DNA of 41,611 nucleotides. Source: Nitrospira sp. UBA5699 (GTDB lineage: Bacteria > Nitrospirota > Nitrospiria > Nitrospirales > Nitrospiraceae). This document shows positions 40,995 through 41,611 of the stretch, piece after piece (position 1 is the stretch's first letter; every line of letters starts with the position of its first letter). The DNA is taken from the NCBI GenBank assembly GCA_002420105.1, contig DIHJ01000038.1, positions 5,465 to 47,075 on the forward strand, written 5' to 3'. The notes below the pieces were generated by a model. The model was not told the origin of the DNA and did not search any database. It saw nothing but the letters and a program-made list of their open reading frames with translations. The position numbers were made by a program, and so were the translations under genes.

Positions 40995-41611
40995 GTGCGA
41001 CATCGCTCCGCCCGCTTGCCCATCATCTTACGATGCAGGGCCCTGCCGCTCTGCGTCGGGATGGTCCTGCTGCTCACCGGTTGCGGCCTCTTCTCCACTC
41101 GCGACAGGCTCGGCGTCGGCTACTACCTGCCGTTGACGGTCCAATTGCGGTACGCGCCGACGATCGTGAACGCGCAGGTGCGCTACCAGGACGCCTGCGG
41201 CCGGGAGCAGTTTCTGCCGATCGGGGCGCCGCTGGCCGAAACCCTCAAACGGAAAACGGGCCGCGTCTTTCAGAAAGTCGTGACCGACGGCGTCGATCCG
41301 GCGACGGTGGACGGCTACCAGGATGTGTCGCTGGGGATGACGCAACTGGATCTGGTCATTCCCCGCAAAGCCGACAAGAGCTACCCCGCGACGCTGACCG
41401 TCGGCCTGGAATTCGCTTATACCGCGACGGACGGCACCGTGCTGTATAGCAAGAAGCTCCAGAGCGTCGGACGCGGCGAGGTCGACGTGACCGCGGCATC
41501 CTGCGAAGTCAAAGGGCTGGAATCGATCGCGCAGCAGGCCATCGACAACGTGACCGACGGGATGGCGCAGCAACTCGGAACTTCCAACAAGATTATCGAG
41601 GCGGCGGGGGC
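40995..41611 (+). CDS. Lipoprotein of unknown function, 3' end cut by window
   Basis: The frame is open to the last base, giving at least 205 residues. The signal sequence is basic at first, then hydrophobic, and ends in a lipobox (LLLTGC). The start is uncertain: GTG at 40995 is used here, with ATG 40971, TTG 41016 and ATG 41061 also in frame. The mature part is predicted alpha/beta without membrane segments (YYLPLTVQLRYAPTIV, TLTVGLEFAYTATDG) and has three further Cys residues apart from the lipidated one only in part conserved context. No family is recognised. It is divergent from ubiA. Confidence 0.7.
   Translation, partial: MRHRSARLPIILRCRALPLCVGMVLLLTGCGLFSTRDRLGVGYYLPLTVQLRYAPTIVNAQVRYQDACGREQFLPIGAPLAETLKRKTGRVFQKVVTDGVDPATVDGYQDVSLGMTQLDLVIPRKADKSYPATLTVGLEFAYTATDGTVLYSKKLQSVGRGEVDVTAASCEVKGLESIAQQAIDNVTDGMAQQLGTSNKIIEAAG

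Overview
This 41.6 kb GC-rich window looks like chromosomal DNA of a Nitrospira-type bacterium (phylum Nitrospirota). That is an inference from gene content. The window has a dense locus of c-type cytochromes, two cytochrome bd-like membrane proteins, a Rieske/cytochrome b pair and an NxrC-like haem protein. It also has hopanoid and MEP-pathway isoprenoid genes. No phage, insertion sequence or CRISPR array was seen.

Layout. 1-2201: a cytochrome c maturation/thiol-redox group (end of a CcsA/CcsB-type haem handling protein, two TlpA-like thioredoxins, CcdA). 2389-3336 (-): BamD-like lipoprotein. 3455-4447: FabH. 4540-8887: phosphate module, with a PhoU-like DUF47 protein and a PiT transporter behind a probable Pho box, convergent with phoB-phoR. 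9041-13871: ispH and smc. 14070-22108: squalene-hopene cyclase, hpnG, mlaEFDC, a POTRA-less Omp85/D15 barrel and a DUF3187 protein, mostly tightly packed and co-directional. 22275-27553: dxs, ispG, tRNA-Cys, hpnH and a small unknown protein. 27810-28352: a secreted transthyretin-like protein, followed by a strong terminator. 28560-39934: an eleven-gene respiratory cluster. 40001-40900 (-): UbiA-family prenyltransferase. 40995-end: partial lipoprotein.

How the genes fit together. ispH, dxs and ispG supply isoprenoid precursors. Squalene-hopene cyclase makes hopene, HpnH adds adenosine and HpnG removes adenine, giving C35 hopanoids. The Mla-type ABC importer/exporter genes begin inside the hpnG stop codon and end in two outer-membrane barrel genes. 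This suggests one envelope-lipid synthesis and traffic unit. The TlpA/CcdA/CcsA group would mature the many c-type cytochromes encoded in the last third.

The respiratory cluster is the most distinctive part. It combines a PRC-barrel/Rieske fusion, a PEWY-type cytochrome b with b6-like haem spacing, two bd-like proteins without the canonical GRQPW quinol loop, five cytochromes c (two with long helical inserts), an NxrC-like haem b protein and an unrecognised membrane protein carrying an HPHECC motif. One cytochrome c gene (37338-38060) contains three +1 insertions that together restore frame. Several intergenic gaps carry 7-bp-period repeat arrays in inverted pairs.
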